Positions 32,877-42,038 of a DNA stretch of 64,000 nt are shown piece after piece (position 1 is the first letter of the stretch; each line of letters begins with the position of its first letter). This stretch comes from Nocardiopsis sp. FIRDI 009. GTDB lineage: Bacteria; Actinomycetota; Actinomycetes; Streptosporangiales; Streptosporangiaceae. The stretch lies in contig NZ_QPNC01000009.1 in the NCBI RefSeq assembly GCF_003386285.1, positions 403,331-467,330 on the forward strand. The letters run 5' to 3'. The notes beneath the pieces are model-generated. The model was not told where the DNA came from and did not search any database. It saw only the letters and a program-made list of their open reading frames with translations. The position numbers were made by a program, and so were the translations under genes.

Positions 32877-33314
32877 CCCCAACGCGTCGTCATGGTCTGT
32901 GCGGTCGGCGCGAGAACCCGTGTGGGGACGGGGTCGCGCCGCGCCTTCACGGTCGCACCGCGCACGCCCGTGTACGCGCCCCGTCGGGGGTCTCCGGCCC
33001 GTCCCGGCGCCGGACGTGGTCCAGGGCCGGGAAGGGGCGCCGTCCGGGTCATCGGCTCACCTCCCCCGCCCTCGCTTGCCTCCCGTATACCCGGTTATGT
33101 GCCCAGGTGGGGGCAGGCTAAAGAGGCGGACCGAAGGGAGTGGCCGAACCCGTCTTCCTGTCGTTCACCGCGGTCCCCATCTTCCCTTCTTCCCGGGGTG
33201 TGCGCTACCCGCAATTGCACGTGCATGTGAACACGCAGGGTGTTATGTAACGAATTGCGGGGTTTGTGGTTCCAGAAGTTATGACGCGGTGATCAACTGC
33301 GAATGGCGGCCCGG
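32877..33314. other. Intergenic region with AT-rich inverted repeat
   Basis: No gene is seen. CCCGCAATT (33208-33216) is perfectly complementary to AATTGCGGG (33253-33261). Between them lies the 10-bp palindrome TGCACGTGCA (33216-33225) and GTTATGTAAC-like sequence. The 33200-33300 stretch is clearly poorer in GC than its surroundings. It may contain promoters, a cis-element or a short structured RNA; nothing more can be supported. Confidence 0.45.
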
Positions 33315-34004
33315 TCAGCGGTGAGACGGAGCCCGGGCCCACGGCGCTCGGTCGGGTACGCGCATCATCGGCAGGAACATCTGGGCGAGCGGGCCGATCG
33401 CCAGGGCGTACACGATCGTCCCCACCCCCAGCGTCCCGCCGAGCAGGGCACCGGTGACCACGACGGCCACCTCGATCACCGTGCGGGCCACCCGCACCGA
33501 CCACCCGCGCTCGGCGAGTCCGGTCATCAGGCCGTCGCGCGGGCCCGGACCGAGGTTGGCGCCGATGTAGCACCCGGTGGCCGCACCGCACACCAGCACG
33601 CCCAGCGACAGCGCGCCCACCCGCAGGAGCAGGGGCTCGGGTGAGGGGAGGAGCCACAGGAACAGGTCCACCGTCGTGCCGACGACGACCACGTTGCTCA
33701 GCGTCCCCAGACCGGGACGCTGCCGCAGCGGGATCCACAGCAGCATCAGCGCCGCCCCGACGACCACGCTCCACGTGCCGATCGACAGTCCCGTGCGCCG
33801 CGCCAACCCCTGGTGCAGCACGTCCCAGGGCATCGCGCCCAGTTCGGCCCGGACCAGCAGGGCGCCGCTGAGCCCGTACAGCACCAGCCCCAGGTACAGC
33901 TGCACGAGGCGCCGCGCCCGCGGCCGGGGCACGATCCGGGCGAGTCGGCGCCACGCCGCGGCGGGGGCTGGCCCCTGGTCGAGGGGCTGGGGGTGATCGG
34001 CCAC
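33315..34004 (-). CDS. YczE/YitT-like integral membrane protein
   Basis: GTG 34004 with CAGGAG six bases upstream gives 229 residues. The product has five or six transmembrane segments: VQLYLGLVLYGLSGALLVRAELG, TWSVVVGAALMLLWIPL, LGVLVCGAATGCYIGANLG, and a conserved motif GPGPRDGLMTGLAERGWSVRVARTVIE typical of YczE proteins. YczE proteins are membrane proteins of unclear function, often controlled by a neighbouring MocR-type regulator. That arrangement is seen here with the divergent gene. Confidence 0.88.
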   Translation of the reverse strand: MADHPQPLDQGPAPAAAWRRLARIVPRPRARRLVQLYLGLVLYGLSGALLVRAELGAMPWDVLHQGLARRTGLSIGTWSVVVGAALMLLWIPLRQRPGLGTLSNVVVVGTTVDLFLWLLPSPEPLLLRVGALSLGVLVCGAATGCYIGANLGPGPRDGLMTGLAERGWSVRVARTVIEVAVVVTGALLGGTLGVGTIVYALAIGPLAQMFLPMMRVPDRAPWARAPSHR

Positions 34005-34158
34005 GCGGTTCTCCTGGTCCTCGGGTGATGACGGGCATGGTGGACCGTTCGATGGGGCCATGAACGGTGCCACATCGGTATGGTGGCCAAGGTGGTGCTC
34101 GAAATGAAGCGCCAATCAGAGCAAGTGGCCCGAAACTCGGACACGGGGGAGTGTCGGC
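34005..34158. promoter_or_regulatory. Divergent yczE/MocR regulator promoter region
   Basis: The 154-bp gap contains repeated TGGNCC-like elements: GGTGGACC (34038-34045), TGGGGCCA (34054-34061), GGTGCCAC (34068-34075) and GGTGGCCA (34081-34088). Clustered direct and inverted half-sites are usual for MocR-type regulators. The assignment rests on position. Confidence 0.4.
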
Positions 34159-35631
34159 ATGGCGCGGCAGAGCGGTCACCGCGGGACGGAGCGGACCCCC
34201 ACGGGGGGCGGCAGTCGGCGGATCAACGGCCGCCTGCTGGCCCGCCTCATCGGGGAGGCCCCCGTCGAACGCCCCTACTACCTGGCCATCGCCCGGTCCG
34301 TCAGCGGACTGATCCTGGACGGCCGGGTCCCCACCAACACCCGTCTGCCCGCCGAGCGCGACCTGGCCAACGCCCTCGGCGTCAGCCGCAACACCGTCAC
34401 CTCCGCCTACGCCTGGCTGCGCGACAACCGTTTCCTGGACAGCCGTCAGGGCGCGGGCAGTTGGACGGTCCTGCCCGACACCGGCACCAGCGAGCTGTCA
34501 CCGTTCACCCCCGTCGCCGAGCACATCGACCTCGGGGTGGCCGCGCCGCCCGCCGTGGAGGGCCTGCGCGCCGCCTCGTTCCAGGCCGCCGAACAACTCG
34601 CCGCGCACGTGGGCGGACTCGGCTACTACCCCTACGGCCTTCCGGAGCTGCGGCACGCGATCGCCCGCCGCTACGTCGAACGCGGGCTGCCCACCACCCC
34701 CGAGCAGATCTTCGTCACCAACGGAGCCCAGCAGGGGATCGCGCTGGCCCTGGACCTGCTGCTGCAACCCGGAGACGAGGTCCTGGTCGAGTCGCCCACC
34801 TACCCGCACGCGGTGGACGCGGCCCGCAGGGCGGGCGCCCGGATCCGGACCGTCGGCGTCACCCCCCAGGGGTGGGACATGGAGTACCTGTCCGACGCCT
34901 TCCGTCAGTGGAAGCCGGGACTGGCCTACCTCATCCCCGACTTCCAGAACCCCACCGGCGCGCTGATGGACGACGAGGAGCGCCGGGCCCTGGTCCGTGA
35001 GGCCCGCCGGGCGGACACCCACCTGATCATCGACGAGTCCGTCGCCGAACTGGCCATCGACTCCGGCGACCTGCCCGCCCCGGTGGCCGCCCACGACACC
35101 GACGGCCGGGTGCTGACCGTCGGTTCGGTGGCCAAGCTGCTGTGGGGCGGGCTGCGCGTGGGCTGGATCCGCGCCACGCCGCCTATGGTGGCGCGACTGA
35201 TGTCCGCCCGCCAGCGCTTCGACCTGGCCGGGGCGGTGCTCGACCAGCTCACCGTCACGCACCTGCTCGCCGACGTGATGCGGATCCGCGCCGAACGCAG
35301 CCGCCAGCTGCGGCGCAACCGCGACGCCCTGGTGTACGCGCTGCGCGAGCGGCTGCCGGACTGGCGGCCCAGTGTGCCCGGGGGCGGCCTGGTGCTGTGG
35401 ACCACGCTGCCCCACCCGGTCGCCGGCGCCCTGGCGGTGGCGTCGAACCGGCACGGCGTGCACCCGGCGGCGGGTCCGGTGTTCGGTGTCGACGGGACCC
35501 TGGAACGGTACGTGCGCCTGGCCTACACCCAGCCGCCGGACGTGCTGTCCGACGCGGTGGACCGGTTGGCCGCCGCCTACGCCGACACCCTCGCGCACCC
35601 GGTCCAACCGCGCGGTCAGCTCTTCGTCTGA
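34159..35631 (+). CDS. MocR-family regulator (GntR HTH fused to PLP aminotransferase domain)
   Basis: The 490-residue protein has a GntR-type winged helix (RPYYLAIARSVSGLILDGRVPTNTRLPAERDLANALGVSRNTV) and a fold-type I aminotransferase domain: GYYPYGLPELRHAIARRY, FQNPTGALMDDEER and the PLP lysine in SVAKLLWGGLRVGW. MocR regulators use PLP as a ligand and control neighbouring genes. The probable target is the divergent YczE membrane protein (YczR-type pair). Confidence 0.93.
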   Translation: MARQSGHRGTERTPTGGGSRRINGRLLARLIGEAPVERPYYLAIARSVSGLILDGRVPTNTRLPAERDLANALGVSRNTVTSAYAWLRDNRFLDSRQGAGSWTVLPDTGTSELSPFTPVAEHIDLGVAAPPAVEGLRAASFQAAEQLAAHVGGLGYYPYGLPELRHAIARRYVERGLPTTPEQIFVTNGAQQGIALALDLLLQPGDEVLVESPTYPHAVDAARRAGARIRTVGVTPQGWDMEYLSDAFRQWKPGLAYLIPDFQNPTGALMDDEERRALVREARRADTHLIIDESVAELAIDSGDLPAPVAAHDTDGRVLTVGSVAKLLWGGLRVGWIRATPPMVARLMSARQRFDLAGAVLDQLTVTHLLADVMRIRAERSRQLRRNRDALVYALRERLPDWRPSVPGGGLVLWTTLPHPVAGALAVASNRHGVHPAAGPVFGVDGTLERYVRLAYTQPPDVLSDAVDRLAAAYADTLAHPVQPRGQLFV

Positions 35632-35677
35632 GGGGCGGACCGCGGCGCCTCCGACCCGACCCGGCGGGCTTTCGGGG

Positions 35678-36511
35678 TCAGCCCCGGCGGTCGCCGGCGA
35701 ACCGGTGGGCGAAACGGACCACCTCGGCCAGCGCCTCGTCCCGGTTGGTCTCGTTGAACAGTTCGTGCCTGGCCCCGGGGAAGATCCGGACGGTCACGTC
35801 CGAGCCCGCCAGGCCGTCGACGCCCGCCCTGCTCCCGGAGAGCGGCACTAGGGCGTCGTCGGAGCCGTGCAGCCACAGCAGCGGCAGGTCTCCCACGGTG
35901 CCCGCCGCCTTGACGCGGTCCAGTTCGGTGAGCATCGCCTCGATCGTGGGCCGTTTGAAGGGACCGTGCCAGACGAGTTCGTCGGCGGTGTAGGCGGCGC
36001 CGACGTCGGGGTCCCGGGAGAGCGTGGCGGGGTCGATGGGCACGTCCGGGATCTGCTCCAGGGAGCGCAGCGTCTCCAGCGCCTCCCAGCGTCCCAGGAC
36101 CGGGGAGGCCACGACCAGCGCCCGGACCTCCTCGGGGTGGGTCTGGGCGTAGCGGGCGGCGATCAGACCGCCCATCGAGTGCCCGATGAGGACCAGCGGG
36201 AGCGAGCGGTAGGCGGTCCGCGCCTGGGTGATGACGCGGTGGAGGTCCTCGACCACACCGGCGAAGTCGTCGATGAGCACGCGCTCACCCGAGGAGCGTC
36301 CGTGTCCGCGGTGGTCGGCGCCGTAGACCACCGCGCCCGACGCCACCAGGTCCGCCGCCACCCGTTCGTAGCGTCCGAGGTGTTCGCCGTAGCCGTGGAC
36401 CAGCACCGCCAACCACGTCGGTTCGCTCTCCGTGGACGCCCACGCCCGTGCCGCCAGCCTCCCCGAACCGTCGGGTCCGCCCGCCAGGGCCCACTCGCGT
36501 GTGGTGATCAC
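35678..36511 (-). CDS. Alpha/beta hydrolase, monoacylglycerol-lipase type
   Basis: GTG 36511 with GAGGAGG upstream gives 277 residues. Motifs: AVLVHGYGEHLGRYERVAADL, GADHRGHGRSSG, the nucleophile elbow GHSMGG, the acid in LHGSDDALVP, and the catalytic His in PGARHELFNE. The triad is complete. It probably hydrolyses monoacylglycerol or lysophospholipid. No signal peptide is present. The gene is convergent with the MocR regulator and probably monocistronic. Confidence 0.92.
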   Translation of the reverse strand: MITTREWALAGGPDGSGRLAARAWASTESEPTWLAVLVHGYGEHLGRYERVAADLVASGAVVYGADHRGHGRSSGERVLIDDFAGVVEDLHRVITQARTAYRSLPLVLIGHSMGGLIAARYAQTHPEEVRALVVASPVLGRWEALETLRSLEQIPDVPIDPATLSRDPDVGAAYTADELVWHGPFKRPTIEAMLTELDRVKAAGTVGDLPLLWLHGSDDALVPLSGSRAGVDGLAGSDVTVRIFPGARHELFNETNRDEALAEVVRFAHRFAGDRRG

Positions 36512-36847
36512 GGCGCTCCGCCTCCTCGTCTGCGACGATCTGTGGGAACACCCTACGGCGGCACGGTCCGGGCACGTGCACCGGCTGGGACAGCCGTCAA
36601 CCACGGTGACACGAGTGAGACCGGGGGGATCGGCCGTGCCGCGGGCATCAAGCGTATAACGATCGGCGCGTCCGTTCGTAGCCGCGCCCCAGGCGGGCGG
36701 TCCTCCGTTCGTAGAGGGGAACGAAATACTCCATAAGGTGCGATGTTATCTACTCCACATAAAAGGTGATCTTCTACGCTAACCAGTGGGTATCCCTCGG
36801 ACGGGTCTATCCGAGTCCGACCCGTCCGGTAACTCAGACTGGAGAGG
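36512..36847. promoter_or_regulatory. Leader of the moaA region with a 10-bp stem hairpin
   Basis: This 336-bp gap is AT-richer near 36720-36790 (GCGATGTTATCTACTCC and AAAAGGTGATCTTCTACG), where a promoter is likely. CGGACGGGTC (36798-36807) pairs perfectly with GACCCGTCCG (36819-36828) around an 11-base loop, 19 bp before the moaA GTG. It could be an attenuator or a ribosome-access switch. It does not match the Moco riboswitch as recalled. Confidence 0.45.
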
Positions 36848-37864
36848 GTGACGCTCGTGCTGGCCGACTCCTACGGGCGAGTGGCGACTGACCTGCGGGT
36901 GTCGCTCACCGACCGCTGCAACCTCAGGTGCACCTACTGCATGCCGCCCGAGGGCCTGGAATGGCTGCCCAAACCGGAACTGCTCACCGACGACGAGATC
37001 CTGAGCCTGATCCGTGTCGGCGTCACCCGCCTCGGCATCACCGAGGTCCGCTTCACCGGCGGAGAGCCCCTCCTCCGCCGCGGCCTGCCCGGCCTCGTCG
37101 CCGGGACCACCGCCCTCACCCCCCGCCCGCAGACCGCCCTCACCACCAACGGCATCGGCCTGGCCCGCATGGCCCCGGCCCTGGCCGAGGCGGGGTTGGA
37201 CCGCGTCAACGTCTCCCTCGACACCCTGCGCCACGACCGCTTCGAGCGGCTGGCCCGCAGACGCCGCCTCCAGGACGTCCTCGACGGGATGGCCGGTGCG
37301 GCCGAGGCCGGACTGACCCCCGTCAAGGTCAACGCGGTGCTCATGCGCGGAGTCAACGACGACGAGGCCGCCGACCTCCTGAGCTACTGCGTCGAGCACG
37401 GCTACGAACTGCGCTTCATCGAGCAGATGCCGCTGGACGCCCAGCACGGTTGGCGCCGCGACACCATGGTCACCGCCGACGAGATCCTCGCCCGCCTGGA
37501 GGCCGACTTCACCCTGGAGGCCGCCGACGCCGACACCCGCGGCAGCGCCCCCGCCGAACTCTTCCACGTGCGCGGCGTCCGCTTCCCGGGCGGCGACCAG
37601 GCCACCGTCGGCGTGATCGGCTCCGTGACCCGGCCGTTCTGCGGAGCGTGCGACCGGGTGCGCCTCACCGCCGACGGTCAGATCCGCAACTGCCTGTTCG
37701 CCCGGCAGGAGTCCGACCTGCGCGCCCTGCTGCGCGGCGGCGCGACCGACGAGGAGATCGCCGACAGCTGGCGGGCGGCCGTGGCCACCAAGCTCCCCGG
37801 CCACGGCATCAACGACCCCGCCTTCCTCCAACCGGCCCGGCCGATGTCGGCGATCGGCGGCTGA
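36848..37864 (+). CDS. moaA: GTP 3',8-cyclase (molybdenum cofactor)
   Basis: The 338-residue radical-SAM enzyme starts at GTG 36848 after GGAGAGG. The N-terminal cluster CxxxCxxC is Cys24, Cys28 and Cys31 (TDRCNLRCTYCMPPEG). FTGGEPLLRRGL binds SAM. The second cluster is FCGACDRVRL with a third Cys in IRNCLF. The C-terminus is PMSAIGG, the Gly-Gly tail needed for catalysis. It converts GTP to the precursor of cPMP. The neighbouring mobA belongs to the same pathway, while moaC, moaD and moaE are absent here. Confidence 0.96.
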   Translation: MTLVLADSYGRVATDLRVSLTDRCNLRCTYCMPPEGLEWLPKPELLTDDEILSLIRVGVTRLGITEVRFTGGEPLLRRGLPGLVAGTTALTPRPQTALTTNGIGLARMAPALAEAGLDRVNVSLDTLRHDRFERLARRRRLQDVLDGMAGAAEAGLTPVKVNAVLMRGVNDDEAADLLSYCVEHGYELRFIEQMPLDAQHGWRRDTMVTADEILARLEADFTLEAADADTRGSAPAELFHVRGVRFPGGDQATVGVIGSVTRPFCGACDRVRLTADGQIRNCLFARQESDLRALLRGGATDEEIADSWRAAVATKLPGHGINDPAFLQPARPMSAIGG

Positions 37865-37945
37865 TCACCCGGTAGCCATCCGGTCCGAGCGGGCACGACA
37901 GGGGAAGGGGAGGACCACGACACAGCGGACCAGGAAGCCGTGACC

Positions 37946-38368
37946 ATGCCGAGAACGGACGCCGGTCACCGGGCCACCGCCCACACGGCGGACCTGCGGG
38001 TGGAGGCGTGGGCCCCGACCCGGGAGGAGTGCGTCGCGCACGCCGTGGCCGCGGTGGTGGAGAGCGTCGTCGGCGCCGACCCGCCGCCCGCCACGACGAC
38101 CGTCGAACGCGACCTGGCGGGCGAGACCGACGCCGACCTGCTCGCCGCGGCGATCGACGAGGTCGTCTACCTCCTGGAGACCAGGGGGCTGCTCCCGTCC
38201 GCGACCGAGGTGCGGGCCACGCCCACCGGGCTCCGGGCCCGGTTCGCGATGGTCGACGCCGACGCGCTCGAACCCGTCGGCGCGATCCCCAAGGCCGTCT
38301 CCCTGCACCGGCTGCGCTGCGAACGCGGCCCGGAGGGATGGTGGTGCACCGTGACGGTCGACGTCTGA
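37946..38368 (+). CDS. Archease (RtcB RNA-ligase activator)
   Basis: The 140-residue protein has the archease opening GHRATAHTADLRVEAWAPT, equivalent to the GFREIEHTAD motif with the metal-binding Asp, then LLAAAIDEVVYLLETRGLLP and PKAVSLHRLRCER. It ends VTVDV, like the family's ILDV end. Archeases help RtcB turn over by promoting its guanylylation. GTG 37940 is an alternative start. It lies 63 bp before an RtcB gene, a classic partnership. Confidence 0.92.
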   Translation: MPRTDAGHRATAHTADLRVEAWAPTREECVAHAVAAVVESVVGADPPPATTTVERDLAGETDADLLAAAIDEVVYLLETRGLLPSATEVRATPTGLRARFAMVDADALEPVGAIPKAVSLHRLRCERGPEGWWCTVTVDV

Positions 38369-38431
38369 GACCGGGTCCGTGAGCGGCCCGGCCACGAGCA
38401 GTGGTCCCTTCGACGCATCCGGGGGCGTGCC

Positions 38432-39850
38432 ATGCGCATCACCGAAGAGACTCCGTACCGGTTCCGTGTCGAACGCGAGGGAGGGATGCGGGTACCGGGC
38501 ATCGTGTTCGCGTCGCGACGGCTGCTGCCCGACCCGGCCGCGGACGAGTCACTGCACCAGGTGGCCAACGTGGCGACCCTGCCGGGCATCGTCGTGGCCT
38601 CCTACGCGATGCCGGACATGCACTGGGGCTACGGGTTCCCCATCGGCGGCGTCGCCGCCACCGACCTGGACGAGGCCGGGGTGGTCTCGCCCGGCGGGGT
38701 GGGGTTCGACATCTCCTGCGGCGTCCGGCTCCTCGCCGCCGACCTGGACCGGGACGCGTTCGAGCCGCGACTGGGCGCGGTCATGGACGCGCTCGACCAC
38801 AGCGTCCCGCGCGGCATGAAGCGCGGCAGCGTGTGGCGGATGTCCGACGCGGCCAAGCTCCGTGACGTCCTGGAGGGCGGGGCGTGCCACGCGGTGGAGA
38901 CCGGACACGGCGTGAAACGTGACCTGCTGCGGTGTGAGGACGGCGGGCGGATGGCGGACGCCGACCCGGGCGGGATCAGTCCCCGGGCGGTGGAACGCGG
39001 ACTCGGGCAGGTCGGCAGTCTCGGCTCGGGCAACCACTTCCTGGAGGTCCAGGCGGTCGAGGAGGTCTACGACGCGCGGGCGGCGCAGGTGTTCGGACTG
39101 CGGCCGCGCCAGGTCTGCGTGATGATCCACACCGGCTCGCGCGGCCTCGGGCACCAGGTCTGCTCCGACCAGGTGCGCGTGATGGAGAAGGCGATGCGGC
39201 GCCACGGGATCTCGGTCCCGGACCGGCAGCTCGCCTGCGTCCCGGTCGAGTCGGAGGAGGGGCACGCCTACCTCGGGGCGATGGCGGCGGCGACCAACTT
39301 CGCGCGGGTCAACCGGCAGCTGCTCGGCGAGGCCGCCCGGCGGGCCTTCGACTCCGGCGCGGGCTGCGGCCTCGACCTCGTCTACGACGTGTCCCACAAC
39401 CTCGCCATGGTGGAGACCCACGAGGTCGACGGACGGCGGCGCCGGCTGTGCGTGCACCGCAAGGGCGCCACCCGGGCGTGGCCGCCGGGCCACCCCGACC
39501 TCCCCGCGGAACTGGCCGATGTCGGCCAGCCCACGCTCATCCCCGGCACGATGGGGACCGCCTCCTACGTGCTGACCGGCGTCCGGGGCGGACAGGCGTT
39601 CCACTCCACCTGCCACGGCGCGGGCCGGGTGATGAGCCGCCACGAGGCCGTGCGCAGGGTGCGGGGCAGAGCGCTGCGGGACGACCTGGAGGCGCACGGT
39701 GTCGCGGTGCGCGGAACGTCGTGGAAGGGACTGGCGGAGGAGGCGCCGTCCGCCTACAAGGACGTCACCGACGTGGTGGACGCCAGCGTCGGAGCGGGAC
39801 TGTGCCGCAAGGTGGCCCGGCTCGTGCCGCTGGGCGTCGTGAAGGGGTGA
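38432..39850 (+). CDS. rtcB: RtcB RNA-splicing ligase (archaeal/eukaryotic-like form)
   Basis: The 472-residue enzyme joins RNA 2',3'-cyclic phosphate or 3'-phosphate ends to 5'-OH ends using GTP and Mn. Metal and catalytic residues line up with the Pyrococcus enzyme: Cys96 (GFDISCGV), Asn201-His202 (GSGNHFLEV), His233 (IHTGSRG), His322 (VSHNLA) and guanylylated His395 (TCHGAGR). It ends GVVKG. The size (about 480 residues) and archease partner fit the archaeal/metazoan subgroup. It is the upstream one of two ligase genes. Confidence 0.96.
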   Translation: MRITEETPYRFRVEREGGMRVPGIVFASRRLLPDPAADESLHQVANVATLPGIVVASYAMPDMHWGYGFPIGGVAATDLDEAGVVSPGGVGFDISCGVRLLAADLDRDAFEPRLGAVMDALDHSVPRGMKRGSVWRMSDAAKLRDVLEGGACHAVETGHGVKRDLLRCEDGGRMADADPGGISPRAVERGLGQVGSLGSGNHFLEVQAVEEVYDARAAQVFGLRPRQVCVMIHTGSRGLGHQVCSDQVRVMEKAMRRHGISVPDRQLACVPVESEEGHAYLGAMAAATNFARVNRQLLGEAARRAFDSGAGCGLDLVYDVSHNLAMVETHEVDGRRRRLCVHRKGATRAWPPGHPDLPAELADVGQPTLIPGTMGTASYVLTGVRGGQAFHSTCHGAGRVMSRHEAVRRVRGRALRDDLEAHGVAVRGTSWKGLAEEAPSAYKDVTDVVDASVGAGLCRKVARLVPLGVVKG

Positions 39851-40023
39851 CGCCCGCCGTCTCCGCGGAAAATCCGGTTGCCACCTCCCGCTGACTCTGA
39901 CTGGATGTACCCCGGCCGTGGTTCTGCGGGGCCTGCGCCCCGCCTCGGCCGAACCAACCCCGGGGGGCGAGGCGTCCCAGGGGGAGCGCACCAAGCCAGA
40001 TCAGGAAAGGGAGGTGGCCTGTC
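39851..40023 (+). other. Structured gap between the two rtcB genes
   Basis: GCGGGGC (39926-39932) pairs with GCCCCGC (39937-39943), and GGCCG (39914-39918) pairs with CGGCC (39946-39950), giving a stepped hairpin. CCCCGG just outside it could also pair with CCGGGG at 39959-39964. A ribosome site (GGGAGG, 40010-40015) precedes the second gene. It may be an attenuating hairpin, a processing site or a small RNA; the function is unknown. Confidence 0.45.
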
Positions 40024-41211
40024 ATGTCCTACACCGAGGTCGCCGGTGAACGGGTTCCGATCCGCATGTGGGCCGACCCGGACCAGGTCGAGGCCCAGGC
40101 GATGGACCAGCTGCGCAACGTCACCCGGATGCCCTGGATCCACGGGCTGGCCGTGATGCCGGACGTGCACTACGGCAAGGGCGCCACGGTCGGCTCCGTC
40201 ATCGCCATGCGCGACGCCGTCAGCCCCGCCGCCGTCGGCGTGGACATCGGCTGCGGGATGACCGCTGTGCGCACGGACCTGACCGCCGAACGGCTCCCCG
40301 ACGACCTGGGCCGCCTGCGCTCGGCCCTGGAGGCGGCGATCCCCGTCGGCTTCAAGGCCCACGACGAGCCGGTCGACCCCGCGACCGTGCCCGGCCTGCG
40401 CAGCACGGACTGGGACCGGTTCTGGGGCGGCTTCGACGACCTCGCCGAGGCCGTGCACCCGCGGCTGACCAAGGCCCGCCGCCAGATGGGCACCCTCGGC
40501 GGCGGCAACCACTTCCTGGAGGTGTGCCTGGACGACGACGGCGTGGTCTGGCTCGTCCTGCACTCCGGATCGCGCAACATCGGCAAGGAGCTGGCCGACC
40601 ACCACATCGGCAGGGCCCGGTCGCTGCCGCACAACCAGGGCCTGGTCGACCGCGACCTGGCGGTGTTCCTCGCCGACACCCCCGAGATGACCGACTACCG
40701 CCGCGACCTGTTCTGGGCCCAGGACTACGCGCGCCGCAACCGCGACGTCATGATGGGCCTGGCGTGCCGGACCCTGGCCGACCAGATCCCCGGCACGCGG
40801 TTCGAGCAGTGGATCTCCTGCCACCACAACTACGTCGCGGAGGAGACCTACGACGGCGTGGACGTGCTCGTCACCCGCAAGGGCGCCATCCACGCGGGGA
40901 AGGGCGCTTTCGGGATCATCCCCGGTTCCATGGCCACGGGCACCTACATCGTGCGCGGGCTGGGCAACCCGGACTCGTTCAACTCCGCCTCGCACGGGGC
41001 GGGCCGCCGGATGAGCCGGAACAAGGCCCGCAGGACGTTCACCAAGGCGGACCTGGAGGAGCAGACCAGGGGTGTGGAGTGCCGCAAGGACCTCGGCGTG
41101 GTGGACGAGATCCCCGGCGCGTACAAGGACCTGGAGTCGGTGATCGAGGCCCAGACCGACCTGGTCGAGGTGGTCCACCACCTGCGCCAGGTGGTGTGCG
41201 TCAAGGGCTGA
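40024..41211 (+). CDS. Second RtcB-type RNA ligase (E. coli-size form)
   Basis: The 395-residue paralogue differs much in sequence from the first ligase but keeps every active-site residue: Cys77 (VGVDIGCGM), Asn162-His163 (GGGNHFLEV), His180 (VLHSGSRN), His267/268 (SCHHNYV) and guanylylated His324 (ASHGAGRRMSR). It ends CVKG. Its length matches E. coli RtcB. Two complete ligases in tandem suggest distinct RNA substrates or conditions. It ends at a hairpin terminator. Confidence 0.94.
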   Translation: MSYTEVAGERVPIRMWADPDQVEAQAMDQLRNVTRMPWIHGLAVMPDVHYGKGATVGSVIAMRDAVSPAAVGVDIGCGMTAVRTDLTAERLPDDLGRLRSALEAAIPVGFKAHDEPVDPATVPGLRSTDWDRFWGGFDDLAEAVHPRLTKARRQMGTLGGGNHFLEVCLDDDGVVWLVLHSGSRNIGKELADHHIGRARSLPHNQGLVDRDLAVFLADTPEMTDYRRDLFWAQDYARRNRDVMMGLACRTLADQIPGTRFEQWISCHHNYVAEETYDGVDVLVTRKGAIHAGKGAFGIIPGSMATGTYIVRGLGNPDSFNSASHGAGRRMSRNKARRTFTKADLEEQTRGVECRKDLGVVDEIPGAYKDLESVIEAQTDLVEVVHHLRQVVCVKG

Positions 41212-41218
41212 CCGGTAC

Positions 41219-41243
41219 CGGGGCGCCCGACCGGGGCGCCCCG
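41219..41243 (+). terminator. Terminator after the second rtcB-type gene
   Basis: CGGGGCGCC (41219-41227) pairs with GGCGCCCCG (41235-41243) around a 7-base loop, shortly after the stop codon. Confidence 0.65.
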
Positions 41244-41388
41244 AGCAGGGAGATCAAGGGAACACGGCCCCGGGCCGGTCCACGGCGCCGACGGGTGAGC
41301 GCCCGCGGGCATACTGGGACTCGCCCGTGCCGTGAACGGGCCGCGCCCCCGCCCCCGTCCAGCCCGAACCCCAGGAGCCCGTCCAGCC

Positions 41389-41997
41389 ATGACGACCACG
41401 ACTCCGCCCCGCGGCATCGCCGACCGGGCGGCCCGGATCATCACCGAGGTCTGCGCGCCGGGGATCCTGGTCGTGGCCGTCCTCCTGGCCATCGGCTGGT
41501 ACGCCGCACCCGGACCGGCCGGTCTGGGCTGGGGTGTCCTGGCCGCCCTGTTCTGCGGCGTCGTCCCCTACGGTCTCCTCATCGTCGGCGCCCGGCTGGG
41601 GTGGTGGACCGACCACCACGTGCGCGACCGCGGGCAGCGGCTCGTCCCGCTGCTGATCATCATCGGCTGTGTCGTCTCCGGTGTCGCGACCCTGCTCGCC
41701 CTCGACGCGCCCACGGCGATGCTGGCTCTGGTCGTCGCGATGCTGGCCACGTTGTTCGTCACCCTCGCCGTCACGGTCGCCGCCCGGTGGAAGATCTCGG
41801 TGCACACGGCGGTGGCCGGGGGCTCGGCCGTCCTCCTGGCGCTGACCTACGGTTCCCTCCCGGTGGTCACGGTCCCGGTGGTGGCGTTGGTGGGGTGGTC
41901 GCGCGTGCGTCTTGGCGACCACACGCCCGCCCAGACCCTCGCGGGGGCGGCGCTGGGGGCGACCGTGGCCGGGTGCGTCTTCCAGTGGGTGGGCTGA
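41389..41997 (+). CDS. PAP2-superfamily-like membrane protein
   Basis: The 202-residue integral membrane protein has six segments. Its C-terminal half keeps a PAP2-like pattern: KISVHTAVAGGSAVLLALTYG (His of the second motif) and GWSRVRLGDHTPAQTLAGAALGA (Arg and His of the third). The first KxxxxxxRP motif is reduced to DRGQRLVP. It may be a phospholipid phosphatase relative with altered or lost activity. It lies between the RtcB genes and mobA on the same strand. Confidence 0.7.
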   Translation: MTTTTPPRGIADRAARIITEVCAPGILVVAVLLAIGWYAAPGPAGLGWGVLAALFCGVVPYGLLIVGARLGWWTDHHVRDRGQRLVPLLIIIGCVVSGVATLLALDAPTAMLALVVAMLATLFVTLAVTVAARWKISVHTAVAGGSAVLLALTYGSLPVVTVPVVALVGWSRVRLGDHTPAQTLAGAALGATVAGCVFQWVG

Positions 41998-42038
41998 CCC
42001 GGGAGCCGGCCCGGTCCCAGGTGGTCCATCCTGGGAGG

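Noticed and set aside
36700..36847. Molybdenum cofactor riboswitch before moaA
   Set aside because: Only one simple hairpin was seen; the multi-stem architecture of that riboswitch was not recognisable.
39900..39970. tRNA or Y-RNA gene between the two rtcB genes
   Set aside because: A strong hairpin exists but no cloverleaf or T-loop sequence was found.
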